Assembly (NCBI GenBank): GCA_036399715.1
Contig: DASWMO010000349.1
Span: forward strand, 1-28,053
Direction: 5' to 3'
Length of the DNA stretch: 28,053 nt
Source: DASVSE01 sp036399715
Lineage (GTDB): Bacteria; Bacteroidota; Rhodothermia; Rhodothermales; Rubricoccaceae
Shown: in pieces, positions 14,445 through 21,574 of the stretch
How positions within the stretch are numbered: the stretch's first letter is position 1
Layout: every line of letters starts with the position of its first letter
Notes under the pieces: generated by a model
What the model was told of the DNA's origin: nothing
The model's input: only the letters and a program-made list of their open reading frames with translations
Databases searched by the model: none
Program-made: the position numbers and the translations under genes

Positions 14445-15818
14445 ATGCGCTGCCTCCTTCTCGCCGCCGGCCTCGCCCTGCTCGCCTCGGGCGCGCAGGC
14501 CCAGAGCCTGGCTACGAACCTCAACCCCGTCGCCAACGGCTCCGCGCCGACCGGCCACATCGCCTGGCCCGTCGCCAGCCCCGTCTGGGAGTTCGACTTC
14601 TACCGCCCCGGCAACACGTCGCTGCCCGATGGGACGGGCCTCGAAGTCCGGAACGTGCGCTACCTCGGCCGCAAGGTCTTCGAGCGCGCCAGCGTGCCGG
14701 TCCTCAACGTCGAGTACGACGCCGGCGGCTGCGGCTGCTACCGCGACTGGCAGGACTCGGAGAGCCCGTACCTCGCGACGGCCGTCGCCGGCGGAACCTC
14801 CAACACGTACTACATGGACGCCGTCGCGGGCTCCGTGATCACCAACTGCGAGCGCAGCACCGCCGGGCCAGTCTCGGACCAGGGGACGTTCCGCGGCGTC
14901 GCCGTGGAGGACTATGGCACCGAGCTCGTGCTGACAGGCCACGCCCAGGCGGGCTGGTACCGCTACCGCGTGAAGTGGCACTTCTACTCGGACGGCCGCA
15001 TCTGGCCCGAGTACTCGTTCGCGTCGTCGCCGAACTCATGCACGTCGCGCCCGCGCCGCCACCACGCCTACTGGCGCTTCGACTTCGACCTCGAAGGCAC
15101 GCCGAGCAATGATGTCGTGACGGAGACGAGCACGGCTGGCGTCGTCACGACGATCGCGACCGAGGCCCGCCGCAACTGGGGCAGCGGGACGCTGGGCAAC
15201 GTGACCCGGACCGTCCGTGAGTGGGCCGTGACGGATGCCACGACGAACGCTGGCTTCACGATCACGCCGAGCACGGCCGACCTGCTGCTCCCGACCGACG
15301 CGTTCTCGAAGGCGGACGCGCTCGTCGTGCAGTACAAGACGAACGAGATCTACGATGGCGTCGTGTTCGGCGGCGGCTGCGCGTTCTCGTTCGAGCCGTG
15401 GCTCAACGGCGAATCCGTCAACGGAGCCGACAACGTCTTCTGGTACCGCTCGTCGTCGGCCCGCACGACGGGTACCTGCGAACTCCGTGGCCCGACGCTC
15501 CGCGCCTTCAACTATGTGGGCACGGCAGAAGAGGGCACGCCCGATACGGTCGCGCCGGTCGAGGTGCAGGCGGCGACGCCGAACCCGTTCACGCCCCAGA
15601 CATCGGTCCGCTTCCGCCTCGCCGAGGCGCAGGCCGTCCGGGTGATTCTCTACGACGCGCTCGGCCGCCAGGTCCGCACGCTCTTCGACGCGTCCGTCGA
15701 GGCGGGCGTCTACGAAACGGTCGAGATCGCCGCCGGCGACCTACCGGCCGGGACGTACGTCGTCCGTGTCGAGGGCGAGCGCGCGGCGGGCTCCACGCGG
15801 ATCGTGCTCGCGCGCTAA
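14445..15818 (+). CDS. Secreted protein resembling a degenerate copper amine oxidase, with C-terminal sorting domain
   Basis: 457 residues. A Sec signal peptide (cleavage about AQA-QS, residue 19) is followed by a body that, in order, resembles segments of copper amine oxidases: YDAG (91-94), YYMDAV (122-127), EDYG (155-158), WYRYRVKWHFYSDGRI (171-186), RRHHAYWRFDFDLEG (204-218) and DNVFWYR (329-335). The HxH copper pair aligns with Arg-Arg-His and the late copper histidine is not seen, so oxidase activity is doubtful. Residues about 372-457 form a Por/T9SS-like sorting domain (TPNPFTPQTSVRF, LYDALGRQVRTL, LPAGTYVVRVEG). The amine oxidase relationship is my alignment by eye and is inference; the signal and sorting domain are clear. 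Confidence 0.8.
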   Translation: MRCLLLAAGLALLASGAQAQSLATNLNPVANGSAPTGHIAWPVASPVWEFDFYRPGNTSLPDGTGLEVRNVRYLGRKVFERASVPVLNVEYDAGGCGCYRDWQDSESPYLATAVAGGTSNTYYMDAVAGSVITNCERSTAGPVSDQGTFRGVAVEDYGTELVLTGHAQAGWYRYRVKWHFYSDGRIWPEYSFASSPNSCTSRPRRHHAYWRFDFDLEGTPSNDVVTETSTAGVVTTIATEARRNWGSGTLGNVTRTVREWAVTDATTNAGFTITPSTADLLLPTDAFSKADALVVQYKTNEIYDGVVFGGGCAFSFEPWLNGESVNGADNVFWYRSSSARTTGTCELRGPTLRAFNYVGTAEEGTPDTVAPVEVQAATPNPFTPQTSVRFRLAEAQAVRVILYDALGRQVRTLFDASVEAGVYETVEIAAGDLPAGTYVVRVEGERAAGSTRIVLAR

Positions 15819-15851
15819 CGCCTGCGAACCCCGAACGTAGCCGTTCAGAAT

Positions 15852-15892
15852 GCGCCCGCCCCGAGTATCATCGGGGCGGGCGCTTCTCGTTC
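15852..15892 (+). terminator. Terminator-like hairpin between the sorting-domain protein and lhgO
   Basis: A perfect 13-bp stem (GCGCCCGCCCCGA at 15852-15864 with its complement at 15871-15883) over a GTATCA loop, followed by TTCTCGTTCC. The T-tract is weak. It lies 33 bases after one stop codon and ends 15 bases before the lhgO ATG. Confidence 0.7.
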
Positions 15893-15898
15893 CTCCCC

Positions 15899-17101
15899 AT
15901 GCTCTCCTCCACGTACGACGTCGCCATTGTTGGCGGCGGCCTCGTCGGCCTTGCAACGGCGTACCAGCTCACCGAGCGCCGGCCGGGCCTCCGCGTCGTC
16001 CTGTTCGAGAAGGAGAGCGCTCCGGCGCGGCACCAGAGCGGGCGCAACTCGGGCGTGCTCCACGCCGGGCTGTACTACCCCCCCGGCAGCCGCAAAGCAC
16101 GCCTGTGCCGCACGGGCAAGGCCCAGATGGAGGCGTTCTGCGAGGCCGAAGGGCTGCCGTTCGATCGCAGCGGCAAGACGATCGTGGCCGTGACCGAGGC
16201 CGAGCGGCCTCGCCTCGCCACGCTCGCCTCGCGCGCCGAGGCCAACGGCGTCGTGGCCGTCCGCCTCGGACCAGACGGCATCCGCGAGCACGAGCCGCAC
16301 GCGGCCGGCATCGAGGGCCTGTGGGTGGCCGAGACGGGCGTTACGGACTTCCCCGCAGTCGCCCGACGGATCGCCGAGATCCTGCGGGCGCGCGGCGTCG
16401 AGATCGCGACGTCGGCCGAGGCGCTGCGCGGGCGCGAGGGCCCGAGCGGCGTCACCGTCGAATCGGGCGTCGGCACGACGGGCGTCCGCGTGCTCGTCAA
16501 CGCGGCGGGTCTGTGGGCGGACCGCGTCGCGCAGGCGTTCGGCGTCACGCCGGGAGTGCGGCTCGTCCCGTTCCGCGGCGAATACGCGGAGCTTCGCCCC
16601 GAGGCAGCACATCTGGTGCGCGGGCTGATCTACCCGGTGCCCGATCCGTCGTTTCCGTTTCTGGGCGTCCACCTCACGCGCGGCGTGCACGGCGTCGTCG
16701 ATGCAGGCCCGAGCGCGGCGCTCGCGTTCGCCCGCGAGGGCTACCGCTTCTCGACGCTGCGCCCGCGCGAGCTTGCGGACACGATCGGATATGCTGGCTT
16801 TCGCGCGCTCGCGCGAAAGCACTGGCGGATGGGCCTCGGCGAGATGGGCCGCTCGGTCAGCCGGCGCGCCTTCGGGCGGGCGGCGCAGCGCCTCGTGCCC
16901 GGTCTCACCCTGTCGGACCTCGTGCCGGCGCCGTCGGGCGTCCGTGCCCAGGCCGTCCGCCCCGACGGCTCGCTCGCGGACGACTTCGTGATCGAGACGA
17001 CGCGACGCGCCGTTCACGTCATCAACGCGCCGAGTCCCGCCGCAACGGCCTCGTTCGCCATCGGCGACGAGATCGCAGCGCTCGCGCTGGAGCGCGTGTA
17101 A
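15899..17101 (+). CDS. lhgO: L-2-hydroxyglutarate oxidase
   Basis: A 400-residue FAD enzyme that oxidises L-2-hydroxyglutarate to 2-oxoglutarate, passing electrons to oxygen or quinone. The Rossmann motif VGGGLVGLATAY lies at residues 11-22. The family signature HQSGRNSGVLHAGLYYPPGS follows near residue 45, with RLCRTGK after it. Further marks are TGVTDFPAVARRI, NAAGLWADRVA, PFRGEYAEL, PVPDPSFPFLGVHLTRG and NAPSPAATASFAIG. Length and order match LhgO. The ATG at 15899 is preceded by a pyrimidine-rich stretch and, just before that, a strong hairpin, so the 5' leader must be very short or structured. Confidence 0.93.
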   Translation: MLSSTYDVAIVGGGLVGLATAYQLTERRPGLRVVLFEKESAPARHQSGRNSGVLHAGLYYPPGSRKARLCRTGKAQMEAFCEAEGLPFDRSGKTIVAVTEAERPRLATLASRAEANGVVAVRLGPDGIREHEPHAAGIEGLWVAETGVTDFPAVARRIAEILRARGVEIATSAEALRGREGPSGVTVESGVGTTGVRVLVNAAGLWADRVAQAFGVTPGVRLVPFRGEYAELRPEAAHLVRGLIYPVPDPSFPFLGVHLTRGVHGVVDAGPSAALAFAREGYRFSTLRPRELADTIGYAGFRALARKHWRMGLGEMGRSVSRRAFGRAAQRLVPGLTLSDLVPAPSGVRAQAVRPDGSLADDFVIETTRRAVHVINAPSPAATASFAIGDEIAALALERV

Positions 17102-17107
17102 CGGCGA

Positions 17108-17142
17108 GGCAGGTGGCAGGCCGCAGGTGTCGGACCGCAGGG
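17108..17142. repeat. Heptanucleotide repeat tract after lhgO
   Basis: From 17108 the plus strand reads in sevens: GGCAGGT, GGCAGGC, then CGCAGGT, a divergent unit and CGCAGGG. It starts seven bases after the lhgO stop codon and is non-coding. Unlike the other heptad sites it has no obvious opposing arm. Confidence 0.45.
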
Positions 17143-17166
17143 ATCTGGCTCACGTCCCACCCCTTC

Positions 17167-17243
17167 TCATCCTGAACGCAGTGAAGGATCTCGGTCGAGG
17201 ACACGCCTCGCTCACTAGAGATCCTTCACTGCGTTCAGGATGA
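17167..17243. repeat. Perfect 26-bp inverted repeat (REP-like palindromic element)
   Basis: The arms at 17167-17192 and 17218-17243 are exact reverse complements, with a 25-base spacer. Each arm contains ATCCT...AGGAT around a GAACGCAGTGA core. It lies between the convergent genes lhgO and the histidine kinase, so it could terminate both. Similar CATCCTGA...GAAGGATC palindromes occur in many unrelated bacteria, to my recollection, as dispersed intergenic repeats. Confidence 0.85.
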
Positions 17244-17312
17244 CATGTTTCTGTTGTTGTCGTCATATAGACGCAACCAACTCGCTCGGCCCGTCTCCAC
17301 CCTTCCACCCGA

Positions 17313-18809
17313 TTACGCCGTCGCCGCCTCGGCCGGGGCGCCATCGCCGGAGGGGACATCGACGGCAGCGGCGAGGGGCAGGTCGAACCAGAAGCGCGTC
17401 CCGCGGCCCTTCGTGCTCTCGACCTGGATCGTCCCGCCGTGGGCTTCGAGAATCTGGCGGACGATGGCGAGCCCGAGGCCCGTCCCGCCCATCTTGCGCG
17501 AGCGCGCCGCGTCGACGCGGTAGAAGCGCTCGAAGATGCGGTCGAGGTGCTCCTCAGGGATGCCGCGGCCGGTGTCGATGACCTCGACGCGCGCGCGGTC
17601 GAGGTGGCGACGCATCCGGCACTGGACGGAGCCCTCCTCGGAGTACGCGATCGCGTTGTCGATGAGGTTCGTCAGGACTTGGCGGATCCGGTTGCGGTCC
17701 GCGACGACCTCGAGCGGCGGGTTCTCGAACGCCAGCGCGAGTCCCTTCTCGACCGCGCGCGGCATCAGCATCTCCCCGACCTCGTCGATGAGGCCCTGCA
17801 GGTCGAACTGCTGCGGGCGCAGGAGGTCCTCGCGGTACTCCAGCTTGGCGATCTCGATGAGGTCCGAGAAGAGGTTGTTGAGCCGGTGCAGGTTGGCGAG
17901 GCCCTTCTGCGCGTAGAGCGCGCGCTGCTCCGGCGGGAGGTTAGACCCGAGGGCTTCGAGGTAGCCGAAGACGGCGAAGATGGGGTTTTTGACCTCGTGC
18001 GAGACGTTGCCGATAAACTCGTTCTGGACGCGCTGCATGCGCTGGAGCTCGTGGATGTCCGCCCGGAAGCGGCCGGCCATCTGGTTGAGGCTGCGCGAGA
18101 GCTCCTGGAACTCGGCTGCACGCGTGCGGACGGCGATGCGGCCGTCGAGGTCGCCCTCGTTGATGCGCTGCGCGCTGCGCGTGATCGCGACGAGGGGGCG
18201 CGTGACCTGCCGGGCGGCCGTCCACGCGCCGAGGAGCGCGAGCACGAGCGCGAGCGCCATCCCGAGCGCGAGCACGGCCTGCACGCGGCGCACGGCCCGC
18301 AGCAGCGGCGGGACCGGCTCGCCGAGGCGCACGACCAGCTCCGCCTGCGGTCGGTACAGCGCGACGTAGAGGCGGGCGTCGCCGTCGGACGCCGGCCGCT
18401 CGGCGTATCCGACGCGTTCGGGCGATACGAGCGCCTCGCGGACCTCGGGCCGCTCGAAGAACGGCGTCGCTTCACTCGTCGGGCCGTCGCCCGACGCCTG
18501 CCAGTCCGCGAGGACCCGCTGGGGCGTCGCGAGCGACACGTCGACGTGGGCGAGGAGCGCGATCTGGCCCGCAAGTGCGAGCATCGATGTCTGGTCCGGT
18601 GACGCCTCGAGCTGGACGGCAAAGCGCGTCGCCTGTTCGTGGAGCGTCTCGCGGGCCGCCTCCTGGACCTGCCGCTGAAGCGAGAGCGACGAGTATAGCC
18701 CGACGAGCACGACGGCCCCGCCGACGAACAACCCGAACGTGAGCATCATCCACGTCTGGGTCGAGGCCCGGCGCGGGAGGAAAAGCTCACGGAGGCTGTT
18801 CAGCGTCAT
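17313..18809 (-). CDS. Sensor histidine kinase (PhoR-like architecture)
   Basis: 498 residues with the standard membrane sensor layout. TM1 is at about 21-42, followed by an extracytoplasmic sensing region at about 43-175, TM2 at about 176-197, a HAMP linker at about 198-250, a HisKA domain with the phosphorylated His271 (NVSHEVKNP), and an HATPase domain. The latter has N box Asn385 (NLIDNAIAYS), G1 Asp412 (DTGRGI) and G2 GGTGLGLAIV (441-450). It autophosphorylates and passes phosphate to a response regulator, almost certainly that of the gene 89 bases upstream. The signal is unknown; the sensing region shows no named domain. The C-terminal tail is Ala-rich. Confidence 0.94.
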   Translation of the reverse strand: MTLNSLRELFLPRRASTQTWMMLTFGLFVGGAVVLVGLYSSLSLQRQVQEAARETLHEQATRFAVQLEASPDQTSMLALAGQIALLAHVDVSLATPQRVLADWQASGDGPTSEATPFFERPEVREALVSPERVGYAERPASDGDARLYVALYRPQAELVVRLGEPVPPLLRAVRRVQAVLALGMALALVLALLGAWTAARQVTRPLVAITRSAQRINEGDLDGRIAVRTRAAEFQELSRSLNQMAGRFRADIHELQRMQRVQNEFIGNVSHEVKNPIFAVFGYLEALGSNLPPEQRALYAQKGLANLHRLNNLFSDLIEIAKLEYREDLLRPQQFDLQGLIDEVGEMLMPRAVEKGLALAFENPPLEVVADRNRIRQVLTNLIDNAIAYSEEGSVQCRMRRHLDRARVEVIDTGRGIPEEHLDRIFERFYRVDAARSRKMGGTGLGLAIVRQILEAHGGTIQVESTKGRGTRFWFDLPLAAAVDVPSGDGAPAEAATA

Positions 18810-18896
18810 GGGATTCGGGAAATGGGACCGGGGATGGGCAGCGGGTCAGGACCGGAGCCCGGCACTGCTCATCCCTCAAGTCCCATCCCCTATTCC
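18810..18896. repeat. Head-to-head heptanucleotide repeats between response regulator and kinase genes
   Basis: Starting next to the kinase ATG, the plus strand reads in sevens, GGGATTC, GGGAAAT and two more GGGA-units, then GCAGCGG. Starting next to the regulator stop, the minus strand reads GGAATAG, GGGATGG, a variant, GGGATGA, then GCAGTGC. Both arms thus run inwards as GGGA-type heptads ending in GCAG. They can pair as GGGGATGGG/CCCATCCCC (18830-18838 with 18882-18890) or as an inner GGGATG/CATCCC hairpin. It is non-coding. Confidence 0.65.
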
Positions 18897-18898
18897 GC

Positions 18899-19609
18899 CT
18901 ACTCGGTCTCCTCGGCCGTGGCCTCCTCGACGAAGCGGTAGCCGACGCCGCGGACCGTCTGGATGTGCATCGCGAACGCGCCGAGCTTCTCGCGGAGGTT
19001 TTTGATGTGTGCGTCGACGGTCCGCTCGGTGACCATCATGGCGTCCTTCCAGATCGTTTCGAGAAGCTGCTGGCGGGTGAACGCCTTGCGCGGGTGGCGC
19101 ACGAGGTAGCGGAGCAGCTCGAACTCGGTGAGCGTCAGGCCGAGGTCGTCGCCGTCGAGCATGGCGCGGTACTCGTCCTCGTAGATCGTCAGGCCGCGCA
19201 CGGCGAGCGTCTTGGACTCCTCGGTGCCGGTCCGGCGGAGGACGGCCCGGATGTTGGCGAGCACGACCTGCGGCGAAACCGGCTTCTGGAGGTACTGGTC
19301 CGCGTTCTGAAGGCCTTCGAGCTGGTCCGTCTCCTCGGTCTTGGCCGTGAGCATGATGATCGGGATCGTCTCCGTCTCGACGCGCCCGCGGAGACGCCGC
19401 GCCACCTCGAAGCCGCTCATGCCCGGCAGCATCACGTCGAGCAGGATGCAGTCGACTTCGGGGCCCGCCTTCTGGAGCGCCTCGTCGGCGTCGTGGGCCG
19501 TGAGGACGTTGTAGCCCTCCTGCCGCAGGAAGTGGGCGATGATCTCGACGACGTCCTCTTCGTCATCGACGACGAGGATGGTGATTTCCTGGGGCGTGGA
19601 CGTGGCCAT
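18899..19609 (-). CDS. Response regulator, OmpR/PhoB family
   Basis: 236 residues. The receiver domain (about 8-125) has the acidic pair Asp15-Asp16, the phosphoacceptor Asp58 (CILLDVMLPGMSG), the switch Thr in IIMLTAK and the conserved Lys in LQKPVSP. The winged-helix DNA-binding domain (about 140-230) contains LTLTEFELLRYLVRHP, FTRQQLLETIW, the recognition helix TERTVDAHIKNLREKLG and VRGVGYRF. It pairs with the histidine kinase downstream. The start at 19609 (MATSTPQEITILVVDD) is the normal one; the frame upstream is antisense to alr. Target genes cannot be inferred here. Confidence 0.95.
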   Translation of the reverse strand: MATSTPQEITILVVDDEEDVVEIIAHFLRQEGYNVLTAHDADEALQKAGPEVDCILLDVMLPGMSGFEVARRLRGRVETETIPIIMLTAKTEETDQLEGLQNADQYLQKPVSPQVVLANIRAVLRRTGTEESKTLAVRGLTIYEDEYRAMLDGDDLGLTLTEFELLRYLVRHPRKAFTRQQLLETIWKDAMMVTERTVDAHIKNLREKLGAFAMHIQTVRGVGYRFVEEATAEETE

Positions 19610-19633
19610 GGGCAGAGCGGGGGTTGGGGAGTG

Positions 19634-19641
19634 TGAAGGTA
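19634..19641 (-). promoter_or_regulatory. Candidate -7 box of the two-component operon
   Basis: TACCTTCA on the minus strand, 25 bases before the regulator ATG, fits the TAnnTTTG-like pattern and spacing seen at several other genes here. No convincing -33 element is seen. Confidence 0.35.
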
Positions 19642-19715
19642 TCGAACCCGGAGGATAGACGCGGCGCAGCGTTCGGGGTTCTTTTGGACCGAAGACGCAG
19701 GGCGCCGACGCCGGG

Positions 19716-20858
19716 TCAGTCCACGAGCACGCGAGGGACGCGCGACGTGAGCCGGCATGTGAGGTCGTAGGCGATCGTGCCAGCCGCCTCGGCGAGGTCG
19801 AGCGCGGACGGCCCGCCGGGGCCAAACAGGACCGCCTCGTCGCCGACGCGTATGCTCGCGCCAAGTCCGCCGGGTGCCCCCAGGTCGACCATGAGCATGT
19901 CCATGCACACGCGCCCGGCGACCGGGTACAGCGCCCCGCCGATGCCGACGCGCCCGCGGTTCGAGAGCGCCCGCGGCAGGCCGTCGCCGTAGCCGACACC
20001 GACCGTCGCGATGAGCGTCGGCGCGGGCGAGCGCCACGTGCGGCCATACGAGACGGTTTCACCGGCCGCGACGACTTTGAGCTGCACGATCCGCCCGACG
20101 AGCCGCATCACGGGCCGCAAGTCCGCGACGCCGGCAAGCATCCGGTCCGAGACGAGGCCATAGAGCGCCCCGCCGGCTCGGACGATCTGGCGCCCGCGGA
20201 CGCTCGCGGGCGTCGCGAGCAAGCCGCCCGTGTTGGCGAGGTGCAGCAGCGGCGGCACGGGCACGCCCTCGGCTTCGACGCGCGCGACGAGCGCGTCGAA
20301 GCGCGCGACCTGCTCGTCCGTAAACGCCCCGGCGACGTTGGCGAAGTGCGTCCACAGGCCCGCGACCGTGATGCCGGGCGTGGCCGTGAGCCGGCGGACC
20401 GCCTCGACGGCGTCGTCCGCGTCGAGGCCGAGGCGGTGCATGCCGGTGTCGGCCTTCACGTGGACTGTGAGCGTGTGGCCGTCGCGGGCGGCCTGCATGG
20501 CCGCCTCAGACCCTTCGGGCGACGTGACCGTGAGGTCGAGACCGAAGCGCGCGTACGCGGGCAGCGCCTCGGGTAGGGCCGCACCCATGACGAGGATCGG
20601 GGCCGCGATGCCCGCGTCGCGCAGGGCGACGCCTTCCAAGACGTTGGCGACCGAGAAGCGCGGCACGCCGGCGTCCACGAGCGCGCGCGCGACGGCGACG
20701 GCGCCATGCCCGTACGCGTTGGCCTTGACGGCGGCCATCACGTCGGCATCGCCAGCGAGGCTCATGATCTGGCGCGCGTTGTGGCGCAGCGCGCCGAGCG
20801 AGACGTCGGCGCGGAGCGGCGCGAGCGCGTAGAGGTCGGACGGCGAGAGGAGCGGCAC
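19716..20858 (-). CDS. alr: Alanine racemase
   Basis: This PLP enzyme interconverts L- and D-alanine for peptidoglycan. With the GTG start at 20858 the product has 380 residues. The cofactor lysine is Lys45 in VKANAYGHG, and the second catalytic base is Tyr290 in GVGYGDGLPR. Other family marks are HVKADTGMHRLG, the GLWTHFANV segment, RAGGALYG and RVCMDMLMVDLG. Upstream in-frame codons would run into the divergent gene at 20940, so GTG is the most sensible start; it lies 28 bases downstream of a TACGTTCC box. The regulator gene begins 106 bases after its stop. Confidence 0.95.
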   Translation of the reverse strand: MPLLSPSDLYALAPLRADVSLGALRHNARQIMSLAGDADVMAAVKANAYGHGAVAVARALVDAGVPRFSVANVLEGVALRDAGIAAPILVMGAALPEALPAYARFGLDLTVTSPEGSEAAMQAARDGHTLTVHVKADTGMHRLGLDADDAVEAVRRLTATPGITVAGLWTHFANVAGAFTDEQVARFDALVARVEAEGVPVPPLLHLANTGGLLATPASVRGRQIVRAGGALYGLVSDRMLAGVADLRPVMRLVGRIVQLKVVAAGETVSYGRTWRSPAPTLIATVGVGYGDGLPRALSNRGRVGIGGALYPVAGRVCMDMLMVDLGAPGGLGASIRVGDEAVLFGPGGPSALDLAEAAGTIAYDLTCRLTSRVPRVLVD

Positions 20859-20864
20859 GAGACG

Positions 20865-20885
20865 GGGCGACAGGCGACAGGGGCC
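20865..20885. repeat. Short heptanucleotide tract upstream of alr
   Basis: The plus strand reads GGGCGAC, AGGCGAC, then AGGGGCC, three units in a step of seven inside the leader of alr. Weak on its own; reported because the same step occurs at other spacers. Confidence 0.3.
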
Positions 20886-20935
20886 GGAACGTAGCGCCGC
20901 CGCCGGCGGGCCGGGACAGGCACGGGGTACCTTTG
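20886..20935. promoter_or_regulatory. Divergent promoter candidates for alr and the kinase-like gene
   Basis: On the minus strand TACGTTCC (20893-20886) lies 28 bases before the alr GTG. On the plus strand TACCTTTG (20928-20935) is an exact TAnnTTTG match ending only four bases before the ATG at 20940, which would make that transcript leaderless or nearly so. Confidence 0.45.
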
Positions 20936-20939
20936 CCGG

Positions 20940-21572
20940 ATGTCCGACGCCGCCCCAGCGATCCCGTACGCCGCCGAGGTGCGCCGCAAGGCGCTCCACC
21001 TCGGCGCGCTCGTGCTGCCGGCCGGAATGCTCATCCTCGGGCGTCCCACAGCGGCACTCATCCTCGTGCCCCTGGCCGTACTGGCCGTCGCACTGGACTG
21101 GGCACGCGTCCGCTCAGCGGGGGCGCGACGTGTGCTGCACGCGGTCTTTTCGAGCCTGATGCGCCCCGAAGAAGTTCCGCCGCTCGGCGGGCCGGTGGTC
21201 CTCAACGGGGCGACGTGGATGTGCGTCGCCTCGGCGCTCGTCGCCGTCCTGTTCCCGCCGGGCATCGCCGCGGCGGCGATGGCGATGCTGATGGTCGGCG
21301 ACGGCGCGGCCGCCGTCGTCGGGCGGCGGTGGGGGCGGACGAAGTGGCCTGGGGGGCTCAAATCAGTCGAGGGCACGGCCGCCTATGCCGCGACGGCATT
21401 CGCGGTCGGCCTCGCCGTCGTGGCATGGCCGGGCTCGGGCCTGACGCTGGGCCCGTGCGCGGCTGGCGCCGTCGCGGGTGCGCTCGTCGAGGCAGCGCCG
21501 ATTCCACTCAACGACAACGTCCGCGTGCCGGTGCTGTCGGGACTGGCCATGCTCGCCATGCTCGCGCTCTGA
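20940..21572 (+). CDS. Dolichol-kinase/phytol-kinase-like membrane protein
   Basis: 210 residues, mostly hydrophobic, with about six membrane segments. The signature region VGDGAAAVVGRRWGRTKW...GLKSVEGT (about residues 119-144) is that of the CTP-dependent polyprenol kinase/phosphatidate cytidylyltransferase superfamily, which includes dolichol kinase and VTE5 phytol kinase. A role in phosphorylating an isoprenoid alcohol is likely by family; the substrate is unknown. The ATG at 20940 follows directly after a promoter-like box. The alpha/beta hydrolase gene starts two bases after its stop, so the two are co-translated from one mRNA. It is divergent from alr. Confidence 0.85.
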   Translation: MSDAAPAIPYAAEVRRKALHLGALVLPAGMLILGRPTAALILVPLAVLAVALDWARVRSAGARRVLHAVFSSLMRPEEVPPLGGPVVLNGATWMCVASALVAVLFPPGIAAAAMAMLMVGDGAAAVVGRRWGRTKWPGGLKSVEGTAAYAATAFAVGLAVVAWPGSGLTLGPCAAGAVAGALVEAAPIPLNDNVRVPVLSGLAMLAMLAL

Positions 21573-21574
21573 CG

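Noticed and set aside
17022..17359. Short minus-strand frames across the lhgO-kinase spacer
   Set aside because: They run through the 26-bp palindrome and lack homology; the spacer is better explained by repeats.
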